A DNA stretch of 64,000 nt from Chryseobacterium arthrosphaerae (GTDB lineage: Bacteria > Bacteroidota > Bacteroidia > Flavobacteriales > Weeksellaceae): the NCBI RefSeq assembly GCF_001684965.1, contig NZ_MAYG01000023.1, forward strand, positions 186,001 through 250,000. The letters are read 5' to 3'. The position numbers and the translations under genes are program-made. How positions within the stretch are numbered: position 1 is the stretch's first letter; each line of letters starts with the position of its first letter. Shown one piece after another: positions 45,624 to 54,227 of the stretch. The notes beneath the pieces are model-generated. The model did not search any database, was not told where the DNA came from, and saw nothing but the letters and a program-made list of their open reading frames with translations.

Positions 45624-46010
45624 ATGAGAAACTTTATAGTATACTTTTTAACCGGTCTTTTTCTGCTCTTTGTAGTGGAAAGCAGACTTGACGTTAAAAC
45701 TCTTCGAAATGACTATTCCGGTCATGTTTCTCATCATATGCCCAAAAGAGCCAACCGCCTGAACCAGACTTATGAAAAGCTTTCCGTTCAGCAAATGGCA
45801 GATAATATAGACATTTCCACACTGGAGCTTGCCGAGAATGACTTTCAGCTGTCTGATGTATGGCAGGCTATTGTTGTTTTTGCAGGGGTTTTCACACTGG
45901 TTTATATTTTTGGGTTAAAAAGCTACAAAAGGCTAAAACCGGATATTCATGGCTTTGTACATGATCTGGCTACCAAAAGATTTATTCTGATCCGTTCCAT
46001 CAGAATTTAA
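45624..46010 (+). CDS. Small membrane protein upstream of the RND efflux operon
   Basis: The 128-residue protein has two membrane segments (FIVYFLTGLFLLFVV near the start, and WQAIVVFAGVFTLVYIFGL near 95) and a middle with KTLRNDYSGHVSHHMPKR. The family is not recognised. The chosen start (MRNFIVYF) leaves out 18 upstream codons that read poorly. It ends 142 bp before the RND adaptor gene. It could be part of the efflux operon, but nothing links it functionally. Confidence 0.55.
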   Translation: MRNFIVYFLTGLFLLFVVESRLDVKTLRNDYSGHVSHHMPKRANRLNQTYEKLSVQQMADNIDISTLELAENDFQLSDVWQAIVVFAGVFTLVYIFGLKSYKRLKPDIHGFVHDLATKRFILIRSIRI

Positions 46011-46152
46011 AAATTCATTTTTCATGTTGTTTTCTGCCTGATGCCAGGTGGGAAGACACTGCGTTGTATATGCCGGTAATCATTACATCGTCATTCTCAC
46101 TATTACCGTTTTTCCAATCAAAACATTAACGATTTATATAAACTCTAGAATT

Positions 46153-47238
46153 ATGATAAAAAGAGTTGCTTCGGGAATTGCGCTGAGTGTCCTTCTGTTG
46201 GCAGTGGGCTGCAATAAGAAAAAAGAAGAAAAAGAAGAAGTTACAGTGTATCCTGTGACATCGCCTGTAGTGATGGATACTGTGATCAACAAAGAGTATG
46301 TTGCACAGATCCAGTCTGTAAAGAACATTGAGGTCAGAGCCCAGGAAAAAGGGTTCCTTGAGAAGATCTTCGTGGATGAAGGACAGTACGTACAGGCAGG
46401 GCAGACTTTATTCAGAATTATGCCTAAACTGTATCAGGCAGAATTATTGAAAGCAAAAGCAGAAGTAGAGCAGGCTTCTATTGAACTGAAAAATGCAAGT
46501 ACACTGGCCGGGAACAATATTGTTTCCAAAAATGAAAAAGCAATGGCCAAAGCCAAGCTGGATGCTGCCAATGCAGAGATGAAACTTGCCCAGATCCATT
46601 TGTCGTTTACAGACATCAAAGCACCGTTTTCCGGTATTATCAACAGAATTCCTCTGAAACTGGGAAGCCTTGTGGATGAAGGCGATCTGCTGACTTCATT
46701 GTCAGATAATACAAGCATTTATACCTATTTCAATGTTTCGGAGCCTGAGTATTTAACGTATCAGACCCATGCAGCAGACAGAGGCAGCAACCAGGTAGCC
46801 CTGATTACGGCAAACGGAGAAACCTATTCGCAGAAAGGAGAAATCCAGACCATTGAAGGAGAATTTGATAATGAGACCGGAAATATTGCTTTCAGGGCTA
46901 AATTTCCTAATCCGGACAAACTCCTGAGAAATGGTGAAACAGGAAAAGTGCAGATGTCTATGCCGGTTCATAACGCCCTGATCATTCCACAGAAAGCGAC
47001 CTATGAAATTCAGGATCAGAAATATGTATTTGTGATCGATAAAAACGGTACAGCCAAATCCAGAAATATAAAAATTGCCTATGAGCTTCCGGATTTATAT
47101 GTGGTAAGTTCAGGAATTTCAAAAGGCGATCAGATCCTTCTGGAAGGCGTTCAGAAAGTGAAAGATGATCAGAAGATCAAAACCAGATTCCAGAATCCAG
47201 AAAAGGTTCTCCAGTCATTGAAATTAAAAGCAGAGTAA
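46153..47238 (+). CDS. RND efflux periplasmic adaptor (membrane fusion protein)
   Basis: The 361-residue lipoprotein (lipobox LAVGCNKKK) bridges the RND pump and the outer-membrane channel. It has the lipoyl/barrel-sandwich motif VEIRVRA-type VRAQEKGFLEKIFVDEGQ, a hairpin domain (LLKAKAEVEQASIELKNA) and a second beta-barrel (FTDIKAPFSGIINRI then GSLVDEGDLLTSLS). The frame continues 35 codons upstream, but the lipobox sets the start. It begins a three-gene operon: the permease starts 21 bp downstream. Confidence 0.9.
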   Translation: MIKRVASGIALSVLLLAVGCNKKKEEKEEVTVYPVTSPVVMDTVINKEYVAQIQSVKNIEVRAQEKGFLEKIFVDEGQYVQAGQTLFRIMPKLYQAELLKAKAEVEQASIELKNASTLAGNNIVSKNEKAMAKAKLDAANAEMKLAQIHLSFTDIKAPFSGIINRIPLKLGSLVDEGDLLTSLSDNTSIYTYFNVSEPEYLTYQTHAADRGSNQVALITANGETYSQKGEIQTIEGEFDNETGNIAFRAKFPNPDKLLRNGETGKVQMSMPVHNALIIPQKATYEIQDQKYVFVIDKNGTAKSRNIKIAYELPDLYVVSSGISKGDQILLEGVQKVKDDQKIKTRFQNPEKVLQSLKLKAE

Positions 47239-47259
47239 TGGACTCTAAAGTGAAGAAGT

Positions 47260-50200
47260 ATGTTTAAGAAATTCATTCGCAGACCCGTTCTGTCTATAGT
47301 AATCTCATTGATTATTGTATTTATGGGGATATTATCATTGGTAAAACTTCCGGTGACCCAGTTCCCTTCCATTTCTCCGCCTAAAGTAAACATTACCGCA
47401 GAATATCCCGGAGCCAACAACGAATTATTGATCAAATCCGTAGTCATCCCTTTGGAAAGAGGACTTAACGGAGTTCCGGGGATGAAATATATGACCTCAG
47501 ATGCCGGAAACGACGGGGAAGCATCTATTCAGATCGTATTTGACCTGGGGACAGATCCCAATGTGGCCGCGGTAAACGTTCAGAACCGTGTATCTTCAGT
47601 GGTGAACAAACTGCCGCCTCTGGTAGTACGTGAAGGAGTAAAGATTACTCGTGAGGAACCGAATATGCTGATGTACATCAACCTGTACAGTGACGATCCG
47701 AAGGCTGACCAGAAGTTCCTTTTCAATTATGCAGATATTAATGTGATGTCTGAGCTCAGAAGGGTAAGCGGAGTTGGTTTTGCCGATATCCTCGGAACCC
47801 GTGAATATGCAATGCGTATCTGGCTTAAACCTGACCGTCTGACTGCCTATAACATTTCCGCAGATGAAGTGATGGAATCGCTCAATGAGCAAAGTCTGGA
47901 AGCTTCACCGGGAAAAACAGGGGAGAGTTCAGGAAAACGTTCACAGTCTTTCGAATATGTCCTGAAATATCCGGGGCGTTTTAATAATGAAAAAGATTAC
48001 GGGAATATTATTTTAAAAGCCAAACCCGATGGCGAATCTGTAAGGCTGAAAGATGTTGCAGATATAGAATTCGGAAGTTCAATGTATGATATTTATTCTA
48101 CTTTGAATGGTAAACCTTCTGCCGCAATTACGGTAAAACAGTCTTACGGATCCAATGCAAGTGACGTTATCAAAAACGTAAAAGCATTGATGAAAGACCT
48201 TGAAAAAAATAATTTCCCGAAAGGAATGCACTATGACATCAGTTATGATGTTTCCAGATTCTTGGATGCTTCTATGGAGAAAGTAATCCATACTTTGTTT
48301 GAAGCTTTCGTATTGGTAGCTATTGTTGTATTTCTTTTTCTTGGGGACTGGCGTTCAACACTTATTCCCGCACTGGCGGTTCCGGTTTCACTGGTAGGAA
48401 CTTTTGCGGTAATGTCCGCCTTCGGAATTACGCTGAATATGATCTCGCTCTTTGCATTGGTAATGGCAATCGGAGTGGTAGTAGATGATGCGATTGTAGT
48501 GATTGAAGCGGTGCATGCTAAAATGGAAGAGAAACATCTCTCTCCTTTAAAGGCAACAGAAGAAGCCATGCATGAGATCAGTGGGGCGATCATCGCAATT
48601 ACCCTGGTAATGGCATCGGTATTTATCCCGATTGCATTTATGTCTGGGCCGGTTGGGGTATTCTATCGTCAGTTTTCTATTACCATGGCATCATCCATTA
48701 TCTTGTCAGGGGTTGTAGCTCTTACGCTGACACCTGCTTTATGTGCCCTGATCCTGAAAAATAACCACGGTAAGCCTAAAAAGAAAACTCCGGTTACCCT
48801 TTTCCTTGACAAATTCAATAATGTATTTACCAAAGGAGCCGGGAAGTATGAAAAGATGCTGAACAAGACCGTGACCAAAAAGACCATTACACTTCCATTG
48901 TTACTGGCCTTCTGTGCATGCACTTATTTCCTGAGCAATTCACTCCCTTCAGGATTTATTCCGGCAGAAGACCAGGGGATGATCTATGCGATTATCCAGA
49001 CACCTCCGGGATCTACCTTGGAAAGAACGAACCAGATCGCAAGAGAGCTTCTGAGAGAATCTGAAGATATTGATGGGGTACAGTCTGTTTCTTCACTGGC
49101 GGGATATGAGATTCTGACAGAAGGTACCGGATCGAACTCCGGAACCTGTCTGATCAATCTGAAAAGTTGGGAAGAAAGGAAAGAATCTGCTGCCGAAATT
49201 ATTGAAAAGCTGGAAGAAAAAGCCAAGAATATTCCGGGAGCCAATATTGAATTCTTCCAGCCGCCTTCCGTTCCCGGATACGGTGCTGCAGGAGGTTTCG
49301 AGCTTCGTTTGCTGGACAAGGCTGGAAGTGGAGACTACCATAAAATGGAACAGGTGAGTAATGACTTTGTAAAGGAGCTGAAAAAACGTCCGGAACTGGG
49401 ATCTGCATTTACATTCTATTCTGCGAGTTTCCCTCAGTATATGCTGAGGGTAGACAATGATCTTGCTGAGCAGAAAGGGGTAACCATTGCAAAAGCGATG
49501 GATAACTTATCCACGTTAATCGGATCCAACTATGAGACCAGTTTCATCCGTTTCGACAGGCCGTATAAGGTGATTGTGCAGGCAGGTCCGCAATACCGTG
49601 CATTGCCAACAGATCTTCTGAAATTATACGTGAAAAATGATAAAGACCAGATGGTTCCTTATTCAGATTTCATGAGGCTGGAAAAAGTATATGGACTGTC
49701 TGAGATTACAAGACATAATATGTATAATTCGGCGGAGGTGAGTGGAACTCCCGCACCGGGATACAGTAGTGGCCAGGCCATCAAAGCAATTCAGGAGGTG
49801 GCGGATAAAACCCTTCCGAGAGGTTTCGGTATCGACTGGGCGGGGATTTCCAAAGATGAAGTAAGCCGTGGAAATGAAGCGGTATTTATCTTCCTGGTAT
49901 GTTTAGGATTCGTTTACCTGATCCTTTCTGCACAGTATGAAAGTTTCATTCTTCCCTTACCGGTAATCTTATCACTTCCTGTAGGGATTTTCGGAGCATT
50001 TTTATGTTTAAAACTTTTAGGACTCGAAAACAATATCTATGCACAGGTGGCTATGGTAATGCTTATCGGACTTTTAGGTAAAAATGCGGTATTGATTGTG
50101 GAATTTGCTGTTCAGAAGAAAGCTGAAGAAGGTATTCCTGTAGCGAAAGCAGCTATTGAAGGGGCAGCGATCCGTTTCCGTCCGATCCTGATGACCTCAT

Positions 50201-50451
50201 TTGCATTTATTGCCGGATTGATTCCATTAGTGATTGCCACCGGACCGGGAGCTATTGGTAACAGAACGATTGGTACTGCGGCGGCCGGAGGGATGCTGAT
50301 CGGAACCATTTTCGGATTAATGATTATTCCGGGGCTGTATTATATTTTCGGAACCATCGCTGAAAAATCAAGATTGGCGAGATATGAAGAAGAAAATCCT
50401 TTAACAGAACAAACTGAACCTTACGAACACGATGGAAAATTTGAAGACTAA
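47260..50451 (+). CDS. RND efflux permease (HAE1 family, AcrB-like)
   Basis: This is the inner-membrane proton-driven drug or compound exporter, 1063 residues. It shows the typical 12-TM plan with two large periplasmic loops. It opens KKFIRRPVLSIVISLIIV and has PPKVNITAEYPGANNEL, the proton relay acid pair in VVVDDAIVVIEAVHA and the second repeat IGLLGKNAVLIVEFA. The substrate range is unknown. Its stop overlaps the TolC gene by 20 bp. Confidence 0.93.
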   Translation: MFKKFIRRPVLSIVISLIIVFMGILSLVKLPVTQFPSISPPKVNITAEYPGANNELLIKSVVIPLERGLNGVPGMKYMTSDAGNDGEASIQIVFDLGTDPNVAAVNVQNRVSSVVNKLPPLVVREGVKITREEPNMLMYINLYSDDPKADQKFLFNYADINVMSELRRVSGVGFADILGTREYAMRIWLKPDRLTAYNISADEVMESLNEQSLEASPGKTGESSGKRSQSFEYVLKYPGRFNNEKDYGNIILKAKPDGESVRLKDVADIEFGSSMYDIYSTLNGKPSAAITVKQSYGSNASDVIKNVKALMKDLEKNNFPKGMHYDISYDVSRFLDASMEKVIHTLFEAFVLVAIVVFLFLGDWRSTLIPALAVPVSLVGTFAVMSAFGITLNMISLFALVMAIGVVVDDAIVVIEAVHAKMEEKHLSPLKATEEAMHEISGAIIAITLVMASVFIPIAFMSGPVGVFYRQFSITMASSIILSGVVALTLTPALCALILKNNHGKPKKKTPVTLFLDKFNNVFTKGAGKYEKMLNKTVTKKTITLPLLLAFCACTYFLSNSLPSGFIPAEDQGMIYAIIQTPPGSTLERTNQIARELLRESEDIDGVQSVSSLAGYEILTEGTGSNSGTCLINLKSWEERKESAAEIIEKLEEKAKNIPGANIEFFQPPSVPGYGAAGGFELRLLDKAGSGDYHKMEQVSNDFVKELKKRPELGSAFTFYSASFPQYMLRVDNDLAEQKGVTIAKAMDNLSTLIGSNYETSFIRFDRPYKVIVQAGPQYRALPTDLLKLYVKNDKDQMVPYSDFMRLEKVYGLSEITRHNMYNSAEVSGTPAPGYSSGQAIKAIQEVADKTLPRGFGIDWAGISKDEVSRGNEAVFIFLVCLGFVYLILSAQYESFILPLPVILSLPVGIFGAFLCLKLLGLENNIYAQVAMVMLIGLLGKNAVLIVEFAVQKKAEEGIPVAKAAIEGAAIRFRPILMTSFAFIAGLIPLVIATGPGAIGNRTIGTAAAGGMLIGTIFGLMIIPGLYYIFGTIAEKSRLARYEEENPLTEQTEPYEHDGKFED

Positions 50452-51880
50452 AAATATAATCACAGCCATAGCGTTATCTCTTGTTTTAGCAAGTTGTAAA
50501 GCGCCTATGGCGACAGTCATAAAAGACGAGGTTAAAGAAAATATACCTCAGAATTTTAATCAGGAAGAGCAGCAGGACGCTAGTAATAACAGCGGAACAA
50601 CCCCATGGAGACAGTTTTTTACGGATCCTAATCTTGTAAGCCTGATTGAAACGGCATTAAAGAATAATCAGGAGCTTTTAATCACGCTTCAGGAAATTGA
50701 AATTGCCAAGAGCGGTGTGCTTGCCAAAAAAGGAAGACTTACACCCACCGTTTCTGCCGGAGTAGGAGCCGGAGTGAAAAAAGCCGGCCGATATACCAGT
50801 GAAGGTGCTGGTGATGCCACTACAGAAATAGAACCGGGCAAAGAAATGCCGGATCCGCTTGGGAATTTCGGTGCAGGGCTGAACGCAAGCTGGGAAATTG
50901 ATATCTGGAAAAAACTGAGAACCGAAAAGGAATCTGCAGTAGCCCATTATCTTTCAACAGTAGAAGGTAAAAACTTCGTGCTTTCTAATCTGATTGAGGA
51001 AGTGGCTGATAATTATTACGAATTACTGGCCCTGGATAATCAGCTGGATATTATACAGCAGTATATTAAACTTCAGCAAAGAGCGTTGGAGATTTCAAAA
51101 ATCCAGAAAGAAGCTGCTGCTGCAACTGAATTGGCGGTGAAGAAGTTTGAAGCTGAACTGGCAAAATCCAAAGCATCAGAATATACGATTCGCCAACAGA
51201 TTACGGAAAAGGAAAATGAGATCAATGCTTTGTTGGGAAGATATCCGCAGCCTATCGTCAGAACGAAGGAAAACTTTATGTCTACCATTCCGCCAACGGT
51301 GTATACGGGAATTCCGTCACAGTTATTGGCCAATCGCCCTGACATCAAACAGGCAGAGCTGGAATTGAAAGCATCAAAACTGGATGTGGAAGCAGCCAGA
51401 AAAGAGTTCTATCCATCGCTTGAGATTTCTGCAACGTTAGGATTAGAGGCATTCAAACCTTCCTATCTGGTAAAAATGCCGGAATCTATTGCTTATAATC
51501 TTGCAGGAGAACTGGCAGGTCCGCTGATTAACAAAAGTGCAATTAAAGCCAATTTTCAGACGGCAGATGCCAAGCAGATCCAGGCTTTGTATGAATATGA
51601 TAAGGTCATTCTGCGTGCTTATCTGGATGTTGCCAATCTGATGTCAAAGATTAAAAATATAGATCAGTATTATCAGTTGAAATCCCAGGAAACCAAAGCC
51701 CTGGACCAGTCTATTGATATTGCGAACCAATTGTTCCGAAATTCCAGAGCTGACTATCTCGAAGTTCTTTTGAACCAAAGAGATGCACTGGATGCAAAAA
51801 TGGAACTTATAGAAGCGAAACAGAAACAGCTGAGCACCGTAGTTGATATCTATAAAAGCTTAGGTGGTGGCTGGAAATAA
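50432..51880 (+). CDS. RND efflux outer-membrane channel (TolC/OprM family)
   Basis: The 482-residue lipoprotein (lipobox VLASCKAP) belongs to the OprM/NodT group of outer-membrane factors. Family features are WRQFFTDPNLVSLIETALKNN near the start, the periplasmic helix pairs (NNYYEL-type ADNYYELLAL) and the second repeat with VPSQLLANRPDIKQAELELKA. Its ATG lies within the last 20 bp of the permease gene. It completes a tripartite pump and ends with a strong terminator. Confidence 0.92.
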   Translation: MENLKTKNIITAIALSLVLASCKAPMATVIKDEVKENIPQNFNQEEQQDASNNSGTTPWRQFFTDPNLVSLIETALKNNQELLITLQEIEIAKSGVLAKKGRLTPTVSAGVGAGVKKAGRYTSEGAGDATTEIEPGKEMPDPLGNFGAGLNASWEIDIWKKLRTEKESAVAHYLSTVEGKNFVLSNLIEEVADNYYELLALDNQLDIIQQYIKLQQRALEISKIQKEAAAATELAVKKFEAELAKSKASEYTIRQQITEKENEINALLGRYPQPIVRTKENFMSTIPPTVYTGIPSQLLANRPDIKQAELELKASKLDVEAARKEFYPSLEISATLGLEAFKPSYLVKMPESIAYNLAGELAGPLINKSAIKANFQTADAKQIQALYEYDKVILRAYLDVANLMSKIKNIDQYYQLKSQETKALDQSIDIANQLFRNSRADYLEVLLNQRDALDAKMELIEAKQKQLSTVVDIYKSLGGGWK

Positions 51881-51915
51881 AACATCATAATTCAATCAAT
51901 AAACAGTTAATGTTT

Positions 51916-51947
51916 TGAGGCAATTCTTTTAGGATTGCCTCTTTTTA
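51916..51947 (+). terminator. Terminator of the RND efflux operon
   Basis: GAGGCAAT and ATTGCCTC form an 8-bp stem with an extended imperfect part, followed by T5. It is 36 bp after the TolC gene. Confidence 0.75.
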
Positions 51948-52108
51948 TTTCCGCTACAAATTTTTTCTACTGATCTCATGTGGATCACATGGATTTCAAA
52001 AGTATTTCTATAATTGTTTAATGATGAAATATTTATAAACCTAATGCTTATTGCAAAAACAGATGTGTAGGAGTGTTTTTTGAAAAAGTTTTTTAGATTT
52101 ATGATTAA

Positions 52109-52521
52109 TATAAGCGAGACGCATGCGCCACCAACGGGGATTTACATCCATTGAGGGAGACGTTTGAAGGGTCTTCTCGATTAATTTCTTATGGTTTAAA
52201 CAAATGGAACGCACCTTCAAACATATCAAAAAGCCGTATTATTGCAGAAACGATAAGTACAAGACTGCCTGCTTCCGCTCAAGCGTTAGGGAAATTTTCA
52301 ACAGCTTTAAAATGGGGGGGAGAATTGTTGGTGGAATTGGAATTGCTAACTCTATATACCAAGGTATAGAGGGGAATATTTCTCCAACTCGTACAGCTGT
52401 AGATATTGTAATGGGAGCAGTAGGTTTTATGGGATCTTGGGAAGCAGCAGCATCACTAGTGTATTTTGGTGGGATGGCAATTTATGAGACGAATTTTAAT
52501 GATGGCAAAGCAGCATTTTAA
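52109..52521 (+). pseudogene. Orphan Rhs/polymorphic-toxin tip A, frameshifted at a G7 run
   Basis: One open frame (52109-52320, ...RLPASAQALGKFSTALKWGG) continues in the next frame after a run of seven G at 52314-52320. Eight would restore it and give WGGRIVGGIGIANSIYQG, then DIVMGAVGFMGSWEAAASLVYFGGMAIYE to the stop at 52521. The C-terminal part is glycine- and alanine-rich, with a possible membrane-inserting hairpin, similar to tip B at 55.1-55.6 kb. No Rhs core precedes it. A candidate immunity gene starts 1 bp after the stop. It is probably a toxin tip in an inactive, phase-off or misread state. Confidence 0.7.
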
Positions 52522-52522
52522 C

Positions 52523-52939
52523 ATGATTAGATTTATAAGATTACTTTTTTATCATATATATTTATACTTTTATAAAGTAGATGATGGAAATAAAGCACTT
52601 GCTAAGTTTACAACATGGTTAATTTTCACATTACTTTTTGGAGTAATTATATACTCTATGTATGTTTTTATTAGGTTACATAGTGATAACGCTGTTGTTC
52701 ATACATTTTATATATATTATATTTTAGTATTTATAATTATTGGATTTTTTGTTGGAAGAAATATCTATATAATTGGTTTCGAAAGTCTTGACTCCTTTAG
52801 AAACTACAACATAAAATACTATTTTTATTTTTTTCTAATTGTGGGATTTACATTTGCAGTAGCATTTTATTCAACGAACGTTAATCAAAAGCGAATTTTC
52901 GAGAAGAAAAAAATAGAAAATCATGGCAAAGCAGGATAG
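52523..52939 (+). CDS. Small three-TM membrane protein, candidate immunity protein A
   Basis: The 138-residue AT-rich gene encodes three hydrophobic segments (about 28-52, 62-90 and 99-120: FTTWLIFTLLFGVIIYSMYVF, YIYYILVFIIIGFFVG, YYFYFFLIVGFTFAVAF). It begins MIRFIRLLFYHIYLYFYK. It starts one base after the stop of toxin tip A, the usual position of an immunity gene. Similar proteins lie at 53.2 and 55.6 kb. An integral membrane immunity protein fits a toxin acting at the inner membrane. No function is proven. Confidence 0.65.
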   Translation: MIRFIRLLFYHIYLYFYKVDDGNKALAKFTTWLIFTLLFGVIIYSMYVFIRLHSDNAVVHTFYIYYILVFIIIGFFVGRNIYIIGFESLDSFRNYNIKYYFYFFLIVGFTFAVAFYSTNVNQKRIFEKKKIENHGKAG

Positions 52940-52980
52940 CCCCGCCCCCGCACAATTGCATCGTGTGGTGAAGTAATAAT
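52935..52980 (+). repeat. Cassette repeat copy A (GATAGC...CCCGC...TCGTGTGG)
   Basis: The sequence GATAGC is followed by CCCCGCCCCCGCAC, AATTGC and ATCGTGTGGTG. It recurs at 53875 and 55979. The core holds a short imperfect inverted repeat (CACAAT / ATCGTG). It begins in the last codons of candidate immunity gene A and extends past its stop. This copy lacks the terminator that is present in the other two. Confidence 0.7.
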
Positions 52981-53100
52981 AACTGTAAAAAAATAGTGTA
53001 TTTTCAAAAATCGAAACAAAATTAAAATAATATTTGCGAGAAAGAGTCCGTACAATACTGGGCTCTTTTCTTTAAATCAAGCCTAATTTTATCCCTGTAA

Positions 53101-53163
53101 TGCAGAACAGAAAATGCATATGAGCAGCAAGCTTATAAAGAAACCATAGGTTCCTGATAATTC
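53101..53163 (+). pseudogene. Short Rhs core remnant
   Basis: A stretch encoding TENAYEQQAYKETIGS, ending in a stop. It resembles the segment CDAENAYEQLIMEGS in the Rhs core at 54.28 kb. The DNA is similar (CAGAAAATGCATATGAGCAGC is shared). It lies just upstream of an orphan membrane protein gene, so it looks like the remains of a deleted toxin cassette. Confidence 0.55.
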
Positions 53164-53218
53164 AGCGCTCATGCCTGGATTTATAACAGCTCCCTATGGT
53201 TCACAAAAATTTTAAATT

Positions 53219-53746
53219 ATGAGTATCACAAAAATTTATTATTACTTTTTTTATAAAATATATAAGTCGGTTCAATATACATCTAAACCATTTGGTGACT
53301 TTTTGCTTAACTTTCGAGCCGGTATAATAATGATTGCTTTACAAATCTTTGCTTTAGCATCCTTAGGCATTTATTATTCCATAATAATACAAGAAAAGAT
53401 GGAATTATCCATTTTTATGCCTGTTATATATGTACCATTAATAATAATTATTGCTTTTAATTATTATTCTTTAGATTATCTAGATATATGGAAAGAATAT
53501 AATAAAGAGTTTGATAACTTACCAAGGAAAAAGAACGTTCTTGGAAGTTGGATCGTCTTTGGAATAGTTTTAATAATTATTGGAAATTTTATTTTTTCAT
53601 TTTATTGTTTAGACAAGCAAGCAAGGAAGAATCAGGTTGGTCCATATGCACCGGAAATTGTAGCCAAAGAAAAAAGGGAAGATTCTTTACAAAAAGCTAA
53701 ACAAATAGAAAACCTTAAAAAAATATATGGTGAAGATAAAAAATAG
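53219..53746 (+). CDS. Small three-TM membrane protein, candidate orphan immunity protein B
   Basis: The 175-residue protein has three TM segments (about 33-57, 63-85 and 108-130) and a Lys/Glu-rich C-terminal tail with EKREDSLQKAKQIENLKK. Its N-terminus (MSITKIYYYFFYKIYKSVQ) resembles that of candidate A and C. No toxin tip lies upstream, only a short Rhs core remnant, so it is an orphan. It is followed by cassette repeat B. Such orphans can protect against sibling toxins, but this is inference from position. Confidence 0.6.
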   Translation: MSITKIYYYFFYKIYKSVQYTSKPFGDFLLNFRAGIIMIALQIFALASLGIYYSIIIQEKMELSIFMPVIYVPLIIIIAFNYYSLDYLDIWKEYNKEFDNLPRKKNVLGSWIVFGIVLIIIGNFIFSFYCLDKQARKNQVGPYAPEIVAKEKREDSLQKAKQIENLKKIYGEDKK

Positions 53747-53874
53747 TATAATTTTCAGCTAGTACCTCAAGTATAGCAAACAAATTAGAGGATTGAGTTC
53801 AATACTCTAATTTTATAATTTTTATCTCTGATATTCCTGAGATTAGACAATCTTATTACAATCCATTTAAAATA

Positions 53875-53957
53875 GATAGCGCCCCCGCTCCCGCACGATT
53901 ATATAGTGTGGTGGATAACATAAAAACCCCTGCAAAATGCAGGGGTTTTGTATTAAC
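53875..53957 (+). repeat. Cassette repeat copy B, with terminator
   Basis: GATAGC is followed by GCCCCCGCTCCCGCACGATT, then GTGTGGTGGATAACAT and a stem AAAACCCCTGCA / TGCAGGGGTTTT (53923-53949), ending in GTATTAACA. It is closely related to copy C at 55979 and lies after the orphan immunity-like gene. It ends about 80 bp before a regulator-like fragment on the other strand. Confidence 0.75.
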
Positions 53958-53969
53958 ATATATTTTCAA

Positions 53970-54005
53970 AAATAAGCCGTCTCAGTTGTGAGACGGCTTA
54001 TTTTT
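53970..54005. terminator. Strong terminator hairpin between the cassette and a gene fragment
   Basis: AAATAAGCCGTCTCA and TGAGACGGCTTATTT form a 15-bp perfect stem around a GTTG loop, flanked by A and T runs. It could stop transcription from either side. Confidence 0.75.
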
Positions 54006-54037
54006 AATTTCATTGGGTGTTTATATCTCAAAAGTTT

Positions 54038-54211
54038 TTACTTATCAAGCAGCTTTTCCAGTCTGCTCATCATTTCATCCTTTTCTTTCAGCATACGTTC
54101 ATACAAAGCGATTTTTTCTTCGTGAAGTTGAACAATTTTATCAATAGGATTAATATTTTGGACTTCAATTCTATTATTAAACATTGCATTATCTGAAAAT
54201 GTGTAGGAAAT
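54038..54211 (-). pseudogene. Truncated regulator-like protein fragment
   Basis: On the minus strand a frame ending at TAA (54038-54040) encodes an N-terminal part ISYTFSDNAMFNNRIEVQ and a coiled-coil end INPIDKIVQLHEEKIALYER with a further MLKEKDEMMSRLEKLLDK. This composition fits the C-terminal end of a helix-turn-helix regulator, a type I have seen in flavobacteria. It has no DNA-binding part. It is cut at 54211, where a GC-rich cassette repeat (copy D) begins. It looks like an existing gene interrupted by cassette insertion. Confidence 0.45.
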
Positions 54212-54226
54212 CCCCCGCTCCCGCTC
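54211..54226 (+). repeat. Partial cassette repeat copy D
   Basis: TCCCCCGCTCCCGCTC matches the GC-rich core of copies A-C but lacks the rest. It joins a truncated regulator fragment on one side and the Rhs core on the other, marking a recombination junction. Confidence 0.6.
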
Positions 54227-54227
54227 C

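Noticed and set aside
52041..52229. Small minus-strand gene with VNPRWWRMRLAYI
   Set aside because: It overlaps the start of the toxin tip and shows no start context. It may reflect a repeat, so it is treated as a repeat candidate only.
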